A stretch of DNA of 50,890 nt from JBGPJM01 sp041485385 (GCA_041485385.1 JBGPJM010000010.1:1-50890), one strand, 5' to 3'. Counted from the first letter of the stretch, positions 26,528 to 34,963 are shown. Notes: generated from the letters alone by a model not told the origin. A program made the numbers and translations.

Positions 26528-27994
26528 TCACAGGGCTATCGCCGCTCCCTTTTCGATGACGCGCGGCAAGTTCCTCCCCTTCAGGTCCTCCGCCTCCAGC
26601 GCCGTCCTCGGGCTGACCTCCAGCACACAGTCCGGCTTCCCGTCCGCCTGCACCGGCACCGATACGCCGACCGCCCGCAGCCACCTCGCCGCCCGCTCCG
26701 TTTGGATCTCGCGGCAGCTCTCCACGCTGTCCACGCCCGTCGCGCTCTTGATCGGCGCGAACTCCTCCGCTCGGTCAGTCTCCAGCACCGCTGACCTCGC
26801 GCACAGCGGCAGCGCATCGAACACAAACCGCTCCAGCTTCACCGCGTTATCCTCGCTCGGGTTCACCATTTCGCCCGTCCCCGGATCAACGCACGCCACC
26901 TTCTTCTCCGCACGGTGGTACGGCAGTTCCAGCGCCCTCTCCGTGCTCACTCGTTCCACGAACTCCACCCCGAGCATGTGCACCGCGATCGAACCCGAAA
27001 GAAACCGGAGCGTCCCGTTCTCCAGACGTTGATGCTGCATCTCCCGCGGCAGATCCGAGTACTCGATCACCACCACCCGCCCGTCCACGCCGCAGAAGAG
27101 TCCCAGTTTTTCATCCGGGTACGCCTTCGGGATCATCTTGCTCGACATCTCGCCGGACGACTGCCCGCCGGCTCCGGCGTGCAGCCCGATGAACACCGGG
27201 TCGACCACCCTCACCAGCGGGTTATCCACCTGGAAATAGCTGAGGTGCTCGACCCCTCGGCGCTTCATGTCCGCGATCGACCCGCTTGTCCACAGCGCCT
27301 TGAACGCACCCCCGTGGCCGTCCGGATTCGTCGCCACCTCCCACTTGCTCGCCATCAGCATCTTCCCCGTCCTGATATCCAACGTCGGCATCACCCCCTG
27401 CGGAAAGAACACCACGCCCTCCCGCGGCAGGCCGAAGAACCGCCGCTCCTCGAAGAACGCCACCGTCGCCGCGTGATTCAGGGGGCTGGTCATGATGTAC
27501 CACGGCGGCGGGGCCTTGCCGGTGAACTTCTCCTTCGCCGCGAGGAGCCCCTCGGCAAAGATCTCGAACAGCGGCTTCTTGCTCACAGCCCCCGCCGGGT
27601 AGCACCCCTTCGGCCCCTCGTACCCCAACCGGCTCCCCTGCCCCCCCGCCACAGTAAACGCCGCAACCTTGCCCGCCCGCAGCAGCTCCGCACCCCGCGC
27701 CCTGGCCCCTGCGCGATCCCACTTCCCCTCCGGCGAGCTCGTGTCCAGCCGGTAGTACGGCGCGGGCCGCACATCCGCGGGCAGTTCGAACCGCGGTTTC
27801 TTCTTCACATATTCCTCAACCAGGCGCGGCAACCCCTCCAGATCCAGCGCTGCCAAATATTCGAGGAGCGCCTGCCTCCTCTCCTCGCTGAGTCCGTCGG
27901 AAAACCGCAGGACGTGCTCCTGCCCGACGGCCTCCAACCGGCGCGAAACCGCGTTGAAGCTCGCCTCACCACCCACATTCCCGGTCGCGCCCAT
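26528..27994 (-). CDS. UDP-N-acetylglucosamine/UDP-sugar pyrophosphorylase, eukaryotic UAP-like (UDPGP family)
   Basis: A 488-residue nucleotidyltransferase. The signature is TVAGGQGSRLGYEGPKGCYP, the UDPGP-family version of the UTP-binding loop. TNPDGHGGAFKAL, YFQVDNPLV and the late IEYSDLP segment match eukaryotic UAP1-type enzymes, which make UDP-GlcNAc or UDP-GalNAc from the sugar 1-phosphate and UTP. Most bacteria use GlmU for this step. The ATG at 27994 has GGAGAGGG upstream; the frame is open a little further but without homology. The first gene of a two-gene operon with the small membrane protein. UDP-GlcNAc versus another sugar cannot be settled by eye. Confidence 0.85.
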   Translation of the reverse strand: MGATGNVGGEASFNAVSRRLEAVGQEHVLRFSDGLSEERRQALLEYLAALDLEGLPRLVEEYVKKKPRFELPADVRPAPYYRLDTSSPEGKWDRAGARARGAELLRAGKVAAFTVAGGQGSRLGYEGPKGCYPAGAVSKKPLFEIFAEGLLAAKEKFTGKAPPPWYIMTSPLNHAATVAFFEERRFFGLPREGVVFFPQGVMPTLDIRTGKMLMASKWEVATNPDGHGGAFKALWTSGSIADMKRRGVEHLSYFQVDNPLVRVVDPVFIGLHAGAGGQSSGEMSSKMIPKAYPDEKLGLFCGVDGRVVVIEYSDLPREMQHQRLENGTLRFLSGSIAVHMLGVEFVERVSTERALELPYHRAEKKVACVDPGTGEMVNPSEDNAVKLERFVFDALPLCARSAVLETDRAEEFAPIKSATGVDSVESCREIQTERAARWLRAVGVSVPVQADGKPDCVLEVSPRTALEAEDLKGRNLPRVIEKGAAIAL

Positions 27995-28146
27995 TGAACC
28001 CTCTCCGTCGATACTCTTGTGTATCCGCTCATCCGGCAAGGCACCATCGTACCCGCCGCCCGCCATTTGCCTCACTGCCTTGATGCCTCATTGCCTCGAT
28101 GACTCGCTTCGTTTCACTTCGCACTTCCCCCATTCGCTCCACACCC

Positions 28147-28842
28147 ATGCGAAACCTCTACACCCACCCCCGCCGCCTCCCCCTCATCGCCCCCTCCATC
28201 CTCTCCGCCGACTTCGCGAACATGGGCCAGGAGTGCCGCCAAGTCCTCGACGCGGGGGCCGATTCCCTTCACGTCGACGTGATGGACGGCCACTTTGTCC
28301 CGAACCTCACCATGGGGCCCGATATGTGCCGTGCCCTGCGACGGGCCATTCCCGACGTCTTTATCGATGTCCACCTCATGGTGGCCGACCCCGGCGGCTT
28401 CATCGAGCCCTTCGTCGAAGCCGGCGCCAACCACATCACCTTCCATATCGAGGTCACCGCACCCGAGAATGTTGCCGGCTTGGCAGCCCGGATCCGAGAG
28501 GCCGGCGCGACCGCCGGCCTTGCCCTCAACCCCCCTACCCCTGTCGACGCCGTTCTCCCTCACGTTGACTCGCTCGATCTCATCCTGGTGATGTCCGTGA
28601 ACCCCGGTTTCAGCGGCCGGGCGTTCATCCCCGCCGTCCTCGAAAAGGCCCGCGACCTTGAGCCGCTGGTTTCGTCCCTCCAGCGCATCCAGATCGACGG
28701 CGGTATCAAGCCCTCCAACGTGCAATCTGTCCGCGAGTCCGGTGTCGATCTCATCGTGGCCGCCTCAGCGGTCTTTGGTGTACCCCCCGTCAAGCGTGCC
28801 GAGGTCATCGGTGTACTCCGCGGCACACAGGCTCTACCCTGA
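28147..28842 (+). CDS. rpe: Ribulose-phosphate 3-epimerase
   Basis: Interconverts ribulose 5-phosphate and xylulose 5-phosphate in the pentose phosphate pathway. A 231-residue TIM barrel. The metal ligands fit the family: His42 and Asp44 in LHVDVMDGHFVPN, His76 in IDVHLMV, and Asp184 in QIDGGI. The phosphate loop MSVNPGFSGRAF is intact. The ATG at 28147 is chosen from homology; the frame is open 48 nt upstream. Divergent from the pyrophosphorylase operon over about 150 nt. Confidence 0.94.
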   Translation: MRNLYTHPRRLPLIAPSILSADFANMGQECRQVLDAGADSLHVDVMDGHFVPNLTMGPDMCRALRRAIPDVFIDVHLMVADPGGFIEPFVEAGANHITFHIEVTAPENVAGLAARIREAGATAGLALNPPTPVDAVLPHVDSLDLILVMSVNPGFSGRAFIPAVLEKARDLEPLVSSLQRIQIDGGIKPSNVQSVRESGVDLIVAASAVFGVPPVKRAEVIGVLRGTQALP

Positions 28843-28905
28843 CAGATGGTTATCAAAACGCCTTGAGTACCGATCAAAGACCTATTTTGTGCGCCCCGAC
28901 GCCGG

Positions 28906-28914
28906 TGCTAAACT
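28906..28914 (+). promoter_or_regulatory. Extended -10 TGC-TAAACT upstream of histidine-phosphatase homologue
   Basis: TGCTAAACT is an extended -10 pattern, 70 nt before the ATG at 28985. An AT-richer stretch (CTATTTTGTG at 28882-28891) lies where a -35 would be. Confidence 0.35.
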
Positions 28915-28984
28915 CAGACCGCCGTCAGCGTCCCGGTTTCCAAGGTCGATCCGAGCAGCGGGCCTGCGACTCTGGCGGCACCAT

Positions 28985-29602
28985 ATGGCCAAGGCTCCAT
29001 CAACCCGTCTCTTTGTGATCCGTTCAGGCGCCACCGACTGGGATGAGGCAGGGCGAGTACAGGGAGAGACCAATCTCCCCATGAGTCGTTCCGGGCACAC
29101 CACCGCAGAAGAGACGGCTGCCGATCTCGCGTCCTCCGGTATCTCGCTGGTACTGTGCGGCTCCGACGAGGCAAGCGTAGAAACCGCGAACCTCGTCGCC
29201 GCCTCGACGGGCGCAAAGGTTCGTACTGTGGACGGGCTAGGCGAAGTCCACCTTAGCCTGTGGGAAGGACTTCGTTCCACCGATCTGGAAGAGCGTTTTC
29301 CCAGCGCCTGCCGCCAGTGGCTGGATGATCCGGCGATTATTAATGCCCCGGACGGCGAGTCACTCCTCGAGGCGCGCGCCCGCATCGTCGGCGCCCTGAC
29401 GAGGACATTGGAACGCATCCGCGCAGGGACGACTGTCGGCGTGGTCCTCCGCCCGATCGCCCTGGGCATCGTCCGCTGCTGGCTTGCGAGCTGCCCCACG
29501 TGCCAGTTGTGGACAGAGGTCAACGGTGCGCCGGCCTCCGAACCCTTCGAGATCCCGCGCGTTAGACTCCGGGCCTCCGCGCAGGCTGCGTCGACCCGGT
29601 AG
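28985..29602 (+). CDS. Histidine-phosphatase superfamily protein lacking both catalytic histidines
   Basis: A 205-residue protein that aligns along its length with the phosphoglycerate-mutase/CobC fold: FVIRSGATDWDEAGRVQG at the start, LPMSRSGHT, LGEVHLSLWEGL, and PDGESLLEARARI. The phosphohistidine in the RHG motif is Ser14 (R-S-G), and the second histidine region (normally V-S-H-G) is VLRPIALG (154-161). The SDLxRA arginine is also lost (SDEASV). Glu87 and Arg13 remain. So it is almost certainly not a phosphatase by the usual mechanism. Located between rpe and accD, all on the plus strand. A regulatory or binding role is a guess. Confidence 0.8.
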   Translation: MAKAPSTRLFVIRSGATDWDEAGRVQGETNLPMSRSGHTTAEETAADLASSGISLVLCGSDEASVETANLVAASTGAKVRTVDGLGEVHLSLWEGLRSTDLEERFPSACRQWLDDPAIINAPDGESLLEARARIVGALTRTLERIRAGTTVGVVLRPIALGIVRCWLASCPTCQLWTEVNGAPASEPFEIPRVRLRASAQAASTR

Positions 29603-29705
29603 ATGCTCCCACGCCTGCTTGTGCTTCACGGACGATGCTGAGGGGAAGAAGGGGCAGACCGCACAGGTTTGGCGTTCCAGGGCCCACGGTGCAAGGAAGA
29701 ACGTG

Positions 29706-30581
29706 ATGAGCCAGGCGGTCGGGAAAGAAGGCGTCGAGCGGGGCAGCACCCCCGCACGCTCGTGGACCGAGCTGCGGACGCCGCGGAAGGCAGCGATCCC
29801 CGAGGGACTCTGGCTCCGCTGCCCCGGCTGCGGCCAGATGATCTACCGCAAGCAGATGGAGGCCAACCTCCACGTCTGCCCGGAGTGTTCGCACCATTTC
29901 CGCATCGGGGCCCAGGAGCGTGTCAAGCAACTCGCCGATTCCGGCTCGTTCGAGGCGATGTTCACCGGCCTGCTCCCCGTCGACCCGCTCAGGTTCCGTG
30001 ACCTCAAGAGCTACCCTGATCGCCTGTTTGCTGAGCAGGTGAAGACCGGAGCCGTCGACGCGATTGTCGCGGGCAGGGCCTTCATCAAGGGCCGCGCCGC
30101 GATGCTCTGCTGCCTCGACCTCACGTTCATGATGGGCTCGATGGGGAGCGTCGTCGGCGAGACGATCACCCGCGCGATCGAGGCGGCCACCGAGCAGAAC
30201 CTGCCGCTGGTGATCGTGAGTTGCTCCGGCGGCGCCCGGATGCAGGAATCGGGCCTTTCGCTGATGCAGATGGCCAAGACCGCGGGCGCGCTGGCACGCC
30301 TCAACGACTCCGGAGGGTTGTTTGTCTCGGTGTTGACCGACCCCACGACTGGCGGCGTCACGGCGTCGTTCGCAATGCTGGGGGATGTGATCTTCGCCGA
30401 GCCCAAGGCCCTCATCGGCTTCGCCGGGCCGCGTGTCATCCAGCAGACGATCCGGCAGGAGCTCCCCGACGGGTTCCAGCGTTCGGAGTACCTGCTCAAG
30501 AGCGGGATGCTTGACCGCGTCGTGAGCCGGCACAGTCTCCGCAGCGAGATCGCGCGGGTGATCGACTATGCCGGGAAGTAG
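29706..30581 (+). CDS. accD: Acetyl-CoA carboxylase carboxyltransferase subunit beta
   Basis: Beta half of the carboxyltransferase that makes malonyl-CoA for fatty acid synthesis, acting with AccA in the cytoplasm. The N-terminal zinc finger is Cys39, Cys42, Cys58, Cys61 (LRCPGCGQ and HVCPECSHHF). The crotonase-like body shows SCSGGARMQES and TDPTTGGVTASFAMLGD. A length of 291 residues is typical. AAGGA at 29693-29697 supports the ATG at 29706. accA is not nearby. A TAGACT box (29563-29568) inside the end of the preceding gene may drive it separately. Confidence 0.95.
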   Translation: MSQAVGKEGVERGSTPARSWTELRTPRKAAIPEGLWLRCPGCGQMIYRKQMEANLHVCPECSHHFRIGAQERVKQLADSGSFEAMFTGLLPVDPLRFRDLKSYPDRLFAEQVKTGAVDAIVAGRAFIKGRAAMLCCLDLTFMMGSMGSVVGETITRAIEAATEQNLPLVIVSCSGGARMQESGLSLMQMAKTAGALARLNDSGGLFVSVLTDPTTGGVTASFAMLGDVIFAEPKALIGFAGPRVIQQTIRQELPDGFQRSEYLLKSGMLDRVVSRHSLRSEIARVIDYAGK

Positions 30582-30609
30582 GGCCCCGGGGCCGGCCTGG
30601 CTAGCTAAT

Positions 30610-31935
30610 TTAGCCGCACCCCGTGAAGAACGCCGCGAGGAAGTCAAAGAAATCCTGGGAGTTCACCGAGCAGTCGTGGTTGAAGTCCGCAGCGCACGGC
30701 ACGCCCAAGTTCAGGCTCGCCACCATCGCGCGGTGATCCGAGGGCCACGGCTGCCGGTCGAGCGTGTACGCCTGCACGGCCTGGAGGGTGAGGTTGGTCC
30801 GGGGGCGGAAATGGATCATGTCGATGCGGTCGTGGACGTCGTTGTGGTCGAGGTTGTCACGCGGGGCGCCGCTCGTCCACGTGAGCCCGCGCCCAGCGAC
30901 CGGGTCTGGATGCACCTGCCGGTACGTATCGAGATACCCGGCGTCGCTGAGAATGCGCGTGACGGGCCAGAGGACGACCTGGCCGTAGTTCTGCGAGCGG
31001 TTCGCATCAGTCCAATCCAGATGCGACGGGCAGTTGAAGTCGCCGACGATGAAGGTGGTAAGCCAGGGCTCGTTGCCGGCGGGTTCGGTCAGTTGGGACA
31101 TCATGGAGGTGATGTCCACCACACGTGTGGCCTGCTCGTCGGCGAGGGTGGCCGCGACGCCGCGCCCGTCGCGGATGCTGTAGGGGCCATAGGGGTACGG
31201 CGTGAGATGGCAGGAAAAGAAGCGGACGGCCTCGCCGGATGGAAGGCGGACCCGGGCGCCGACGCCGCGCAGGCCCGCACCCGTATGGCTGGTCTCGATC
31301 CCCCACCGGCTGACGACGGCGGAGTCGCCGTTGCCGACGCCGCCTGCCGCGGCGTACAGGGGATCGGCGTGGAACTGCGAGAGGATCTGGGCCACGGCCG
31401 CGGCGCTGCATTCCTGGAACCCGACGATGTCGGCGCCGGTCTCGCGGACGGCGTTGACGGCGTGGGTGAGGCCATTGGGCACGTTGCTGCCGCTGACCCA
31501 GATGTTGAAAGACATGACGGTGAGGTTCGCCTGGGGGGGCGGCGGCGGGGTCGGGGCGGCGGCGCGGGAGATGATGCTGAAGTTGGTGACGGCGCGGAGC
31601 GTGTAGGTGTTGTTGAAGAACAGCCGCACCTGCCAGGCGCCCGGCGGGAGGCTGAACGGGAGGAAGGTGAGCGATCCGGAGGCGGGGCCGGTGGTGCCGG
31701 GGGTCTGGCCCCCCTGGCAGTAGCGCCAGTAGGTGCTCCCCTGGTTCTGCTGCTGCGAGGCGGGGTAGATGCCGACCCAGTCGGTGCCGCTGCCCGGGCA
31801 GCCGGAGAAGGAGACGATGACGCGCTCGCCGACCTCGTAGGTGGGGGCGTCGGTCTGGACGGCTTGGGCGAGGGCAGGGGTGGCGGCGAAGATGGTGCCA
31901 ACGACGGGAACTGCGATCGAAATGGTGAGTCGCAT
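30610..31935 (-). CDS. Secreted endonuclease/exonuclease/phosphatase-family protein with GC-type dockerin tail
   Basis: A 441-residue protein. Signal peptide 1-23 (ALA-Q). An N-terminal beta-sandwich domain has the pattern YEVGERVIVSFSG...DWVGIYP and F-NNTYTLRAVTNFSI, often found before bacterial EEP domains. The catalytic EEP domain (about 155-410) has MSFNIW, FQEC (metal Glu), VGDFNCPSHLDW, DRIDMIHF and the terminal WPSDHRAM. It ends CAADFNHDCSVNSQDFFDF...FFTGCG, a single dockerin-like loop of the planctomycete GC type. Probably an extracellular nuclease or phosphodiesterase retained via its tail. Convergent with accD; the stop is 28 nt away. Confidence 0.85.
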   Translation of the reverse strand: MRLTISIAVPVVGTIFAATPALAQAVQTDAPTYEVGERVIVSFSGCPGSGTDWVGIYPASQQQNQGSTYWRYCQGGQTPGTTGPASGSLTFLPFSLPPGAWQVRLFFNNTYTLRAVTNFSIISRAAAPTPPPPPQANLTVMSFNIWVSGSNVPNGLTHAVNAVRETGADIVGFQECSAAAVAQILSQFHADPLYAAAGGVGNGDSAVVSRWGIETSHTGAGLRGVGARVRLPSGEAVRFFSCHLTPYPYGPYSIRDGRGVAATLADEQATRVVDITSMMSQLTEPAGNEPWLTTFIVGDFNCPSHLDWTDANRSQNYGQVVLWPVTRILSDAGYLDTYRQVHPDPVAGRGLTWTSGAPRDNLDHNDVHDRIDMIHFRPRTNLTLQAVQAYTLDRQPWPSDHRAMVASLNLGVPCAADFNHDCSVNSQDFFDFLAAFFTGCG

Positions 31936-31972
31936 GGGTTGGCCTCGGCTTCGCGGTGACCTCGCAGATGTC

Positions 31973-32000
31973 AGCCTAGCACAAGGTCGGTCGGAAACAA
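31973..32000 (-). promoter_or_regulatory. Putative promoter of the EEP-family gene
   Basis: On the minus strand: TTGTTT (31995-32000), a 16-nt spacer, TAGGCT (31973-31978) with an upstream TGC (extended -10). It lies about 38 nt before the ATG at 31935. Confidence 0.35.
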
Positions 32001-32111
32001 TGGTTGGTCGGGCGCGGCGCCGCTGAGCAACCCCCAGCGCGCGGCTCTCCCTGCGAGCCGAGAATAGAGTGAGGGGGGCGCCCGCAGCCGCATCACCGTT
32101 CGCCACCTCCC

Positions 32112-33332
32112 ATGCCAAAGCCCAGCGCCCTCGCCGAAGTCTCCGCCGCGTTCCTCAGGCTCGGCGTCATTTCGTTCGGCGGCCCGGTCGCACACCTTGG
32201 TTACTTCCGCGCCGAGTTCGTCGCCCGCCGCCGCTGGCTCGATGATGAGGCGTACGCCGACCTCGTCGCCCTGTGCCAGTTTCTGCCGGGTCCCGCCAGC
32301 AGCCAGGTCGCGTTTGCGCTGGGGATGCGCCGCGCCGGCCTGCCGGGGGCGATCACGGCATCGGTGCTCTTCCTCATTCCTTCCGCGGCGATCATGATCG
32401 TGTTTGCCTACGGCATCGCCGCCATGGACAGCCTGCGCGACGCCGGCTGGCTGCACGGCTTCAAACTCGCGGCGGTGGCCGTGGTCGCCCAGGCCGTGTG
32501 GTCGATGGGACGCACCCTCTGCCCCGACCGAGCCCGCCTCACGCTCGCTCTGCTCGCCGCCGCCGCGGTGCTCGCCGCACCCGGCGCGCTCGGCCAAGTG
32601 GGGGCCATCGCCGTCGGCGCCGCCTTGGGGTGGCTGATCTACCGCGGCGTCGCGCCCGCCGACTCGGACGTTCCCCGCAAAGCCGCGGCAGCGCCGGAGC
32701 CAACGGCGCGTGCCCGGCGCGCGGGCGCCCTGGCGCTCGTGGCCTTCGCCGCGATCCTCATCGCGTCGCCCGTGCTCGCCTCCGCCACGGGCTCCAGGAC
32801 CATCGCGGTTTTCGACAGCTTCTACCGCTCTGGCTCGCTGGTCTTCGGCGGCGGGCACGTCGTGCTGCCGCTGCTTCGGGCCGAGGTCGTGCCGAGGGGG
32901 TGGATCACCGACGACGCGTTCCTCGCCGGGTACGGCGCTGCCCAGGCGCTACCGGGGCCGCTGTTCTGCTTCGCCGGCTACCTCGGCGCGGTGATCCAGG
33001 GCGGGACCAGGGCCTGGCTCGGCGGCGTCTGGTGCCTGCTGGCGATATTCCTCCCCGCCTGGCTGCTCATCGGCGGGGCGCTGCCGTTCTGGCACTCGCT
33101 GCGAACCAAAGCCTGGGCTCAGGCCGCCCTGAAGGGGGCCAACGCTGCGGTCGTCGGCGTGCTGTTGGCCGCGCTCTACACGCCCGTTTCCACCGAAGCG
33201 CTACGCGGCCCGAGCGACGTCGCCGCCGCGCTGCTGGCCTTCGGGCTCCTCCAATACTGGAAGGCCCCGCCATGGGCGGTCGTGCTGCTGATGGCCGCGA
33301 CCGGTGAATGGCCGCTCAACACGGTCCAGTGA
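32112..33332 (+). CDS. chrA: Chromate transporter (CHR family, two-domain)
   Basis: A 406-residue membrane protein with two homologous halves. The first half has ISFGGPVAHLGYF and LCQFLPGPASSQ; the second has SLVFGGGHVVLPLL and AAQALPGPLFCFAGYLG, which are the duplicated CHR-domain signatures. It probably exports chromate by proton antiport, though many CHR proteins have untested substrates. Residues 180-200 form the soluble linker between halves. It is divergent from the EEP gene and its 3' end overlaps the convergent DUF2238 gene by 17 nt. Confidence 0.9.
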   Translation: MPKPSALAEVSAAFLRLGVISFGGPVAHLGYFRAEFVARRRWLDDEAYADLVALCQFLPGPASSQVAFALGMRRAGLPGAITASVLFLIPSAAIMIVFAYGIAAMDSLRDAGWLHGFKLAAVAVVAQAVWSMGRTLCPDRARLTLALLAAAAVLAAPGALGQVGAIAVGAALGWLIYRGVAPADSDVPRKAAAAPEPTARARRAGALALVAFAAILIASPVLASATGSRTIAVFDSFYRSGSLVFGGGHVVLPLLRAEVVPRGWITDDAFLAGYGAAQALPGPLFCFAGYLGAVIQGGTRAWLGGVWCLLAIFLPAWLLIGGALPFWHSLRTKAWAQAALKGANAAVVGVLLAALYTPVSTEALRGPSDVAAALLAFGLLQYWKAPPWAVVLLMAATGEWPLNTVQ

Positions 33333-33957
33333 CGGCAATCACGCCATCATTCCCATCCCGTGTCCCGCTCTCTCCTCGCACGCTCAGCACCACCGCCGCC
33401 AGCAGACACCCCACGAAGTTGGAGACCAGATCCCACCCGGTGTTCTCGTACCCGCCGACGTTCGTCCCCGGCATGATCCGCGTAGCGATGAACTCGATGG
33501 TCTCGTTCGTTCCCCCGAGGCCCACACCGATCAGCACCACCGCCAGCAGCGGGCCGAACCGCGCCGTAATCGTTCCTGCGCTTCCCACCACCAGCGCCCG
33601 CCACGCCGCGAGCGTCGAGACGAAGAACCCGTAGGCGTGCACCACCTGGTCGTACTTGGGCAGGCTCGGGTGCAGCCGAAGGTTGTACAGCACGAGCGGC
33701 CGGCCTGGCTCGGTGACCGACTCGGGGATCGGCATCGTCCCCCCCACCATGTGCACGAGCCCCCAGATGGCCAGCGCCCACAGCACTGCTGTCGGCAGCC
33801 GGACCCGGCGGTCGAGGTACCACACCCCGGCCATCTCCAGCAGAAGGATGACGCCGTAGAAGACGAACTCGTAGTTCCAGTTGATGGCCGCCAGGATGAT
33901 CGCGGCCGTCATGTACGTGCCGACAAACACGGCCAAGGGGATCAGGCGCCGTTCCAT
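33316..33957 (-). CDS. DUF2238 (YjdF-like) integral membrane protein
   Basis: A 213-residue protein with about six membrane segments. YDQVVHAYGFFVST and GTNETIEFIATRI followed by NTGWDLVSNFVG are typical of the DUF2238 family, whose function is unknown. The conserved acidic and His residues within membrane helices suggest a metal or proton role, but this is inference. The last 17 nt overlap chrA in convergent orientation. A -10-like TAACAT and an inverted repeat lie just upstream. Confidence 0.8.
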   Translation of the reverse strand: MERRLIPLAVFVGTYMTAAIILAAINWNYEFVFYGVILLLEMAGVWYLDRRVRLPTAVLWALAIWGLVHMVGGTMPIPESVTEPGRPLVLYNLRLHPSLPKYDQVVHAYGFFVSTLAAWRALVVGSAGTITARFGPLLAVVLIGVGLGGTNETIEFIATRIMPGTNVGGYENTGWDLVSNFVGCLLAAVVLSVRGESGTRDGNDGVIAVTGPC

Positions 33958-33963
33958 GGCGAT

Positions 33964-33982
33964 ATGTTAGCATACATTAACA
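33964..33982 (-). promoter_or_regulatory. -10-like TAACAT overlapping inverted repeat TGTTA-N8-TAACA, upstream of DUF2238 gene
   Basis: On the minus strand TAACAT (33964-33969) ends 6 nt before the ATG at 33957, again the leaderless spacing. The arms TGTTA (33965-33969) and TAACA (33978-33982) form an inverted repeat covering the -10, in an unusually AT-rich patch. This would be a good operator for a repressor. Confidence 0.4.
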
Positions 33983-34056
33983 CAGCCGGTGGTTCGTAGC
34001 GACACTCCGGCGAGATCGACGCGATTCTATTCGTCGTCCCGGAACCCGGGCGTCCC

Positions 34057-34791
34057 TCAGCTCCCGGCGGGCGGACGCGACTTGTCCTTCTTGTCGTCCT
34101 TGATCCCCAGCAAGTCGTGCACCTTCTTGATGAAGTCCGGCTCCAAGTGCGCCCGGTCCTTGCCGTCTCCCTTGGCGTCGTACCGCGCCACGACGTTGCC
34201 GCTCTGGTCCACGACGAACTTGGTGAAGTTCCACTTTGGGTCGCCGCCGATGGGTGCGGGTTGAGAGGTGAGTTTCTTGTACAGCGGGTGCTGGTCGTCG
34301 CCCTTGACGGAGATCTTCTCGAACAGGGGAAACGTGACGTGGTAGGTCGAAGTGCAGAACTCGGCGATGTCCTTGTTGGCGCCGGGCTCCTGGCCGCCGA
34401 AGTTGTTGGCCGGGAAGCCCAGGATCACCAGCCCCTTGTCCTTGAGCTCCGTGTACATGGCCTCCAAGGCCTCGTATTGCGGCGTGTACCCACACTTGCT
34501 GGCGACGTTCACCATGACGACGACCTTGCCCTTGTAGGTGGAGAGGTCCTCCTCTTTCCCGTCGATCCGCTTCATTTCGAACCCCAGGACGAAGGCGTCG
34601 GTCGCTGCGGGCTTGGCGTCGGGCTGCTTGGGTTTATCGGTCGGCTTGGTACTCGGGGCCTTGGGAATCGGCTGGGCGGGCTGAGCGGGCTTTGCGTCGG
34701 GCGCCGGCTGGCTTGCGAGACCAGCACCGAAGATGCTTGCCGCGGCGAGGACGAGGAGGACGATCATGCATGGGCAGAGTTTGCAGACCAT
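34057..34791 (-). CDS. Exported glutathione-peroxidase-family protein
   Basis: A 244-residue protein with an N-terminal hydrophobic signal (about 9-26), then a Pro/Lys/Ala-rich linker, then a GPx domain from about residue 66. Peroxidatic Cys100 lies in NVASKCGYTPQY, with Gln134 in FPANNFGGQEP and Trp187-Asn188 in KWNFTKF completing the catalytic tetrad. It uses Cys, not selenocysteine. In bacteria these proteins mostly use thioredoxin as reductant. The N-terminus has three Cys (MVCKLCPC), unusual before a signal segment. GGAG lies 6 nt upstream of the ATG at 34791, which decides the start. Confidence 0.88.
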   Translation of the reverse strand: MVCKLCPCMIVLLVLAAASIFGAGLASQPAPDAKPAQPAQPIPKAPSTKPTDKPKQPDAKPAATDAFVLGFEMKRIDGKEEDLSTYKGKVVVMVNVASKCGYTPQYEALEAMYTELKDKGLVILGFPANNFGGQEPGANKDIAEFCTSTYHVTFPLFEKISVKGDDQHPLYKKLTSQPAPIGGDPKWNFTKFVVDQSGNVVARYDAKGDGKDRAHLEPDFIKKVHDLLGIKDDKKDKSRPPAGS

Positions 34792-34957
34792 GGGATGCTC
34801 CGGAGGTGCGATGGTTTGTGCTTCGGTCGGCCGCCGCGCGATCGATGAGCCGCACGGACGAGAATGGTACCCGGAACGTAGACCAGCGGTGGCAACAGCG
34901 ACAACCCCTTGGCGCCAGCCTGGCCGAGCATCCCAACGCCCGGCACGGCCGCTCCCG

Positions 34958-34963
34958 TACAGT
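34958..34963 (+). promoter_or_regulatory. -10-like TACAGT upstream of queD (leaderless candidate)
   Basis: GTACAGT ends 5 nt before the ATG at 34969 with no Shine-Dalgarno sequence. Confidence 0.35.

Noticed and set aside
28120..28146. Leaderless promoter for rpe
   Set aside because: The sequence upstream (CATTCGCTCCACACCC) has no acceptable -10 at the required distance, so rpe was not counted in the leaderless set.
30582..30615. Palindrome GGCCCCGGGGCC and small hairpin GGCTA/TAGCC between accD and the EEP gene
   Set aside because: Stems of only 4-5 bp without a U-run; could be a weak bidirectional terminator, but too weak to call.
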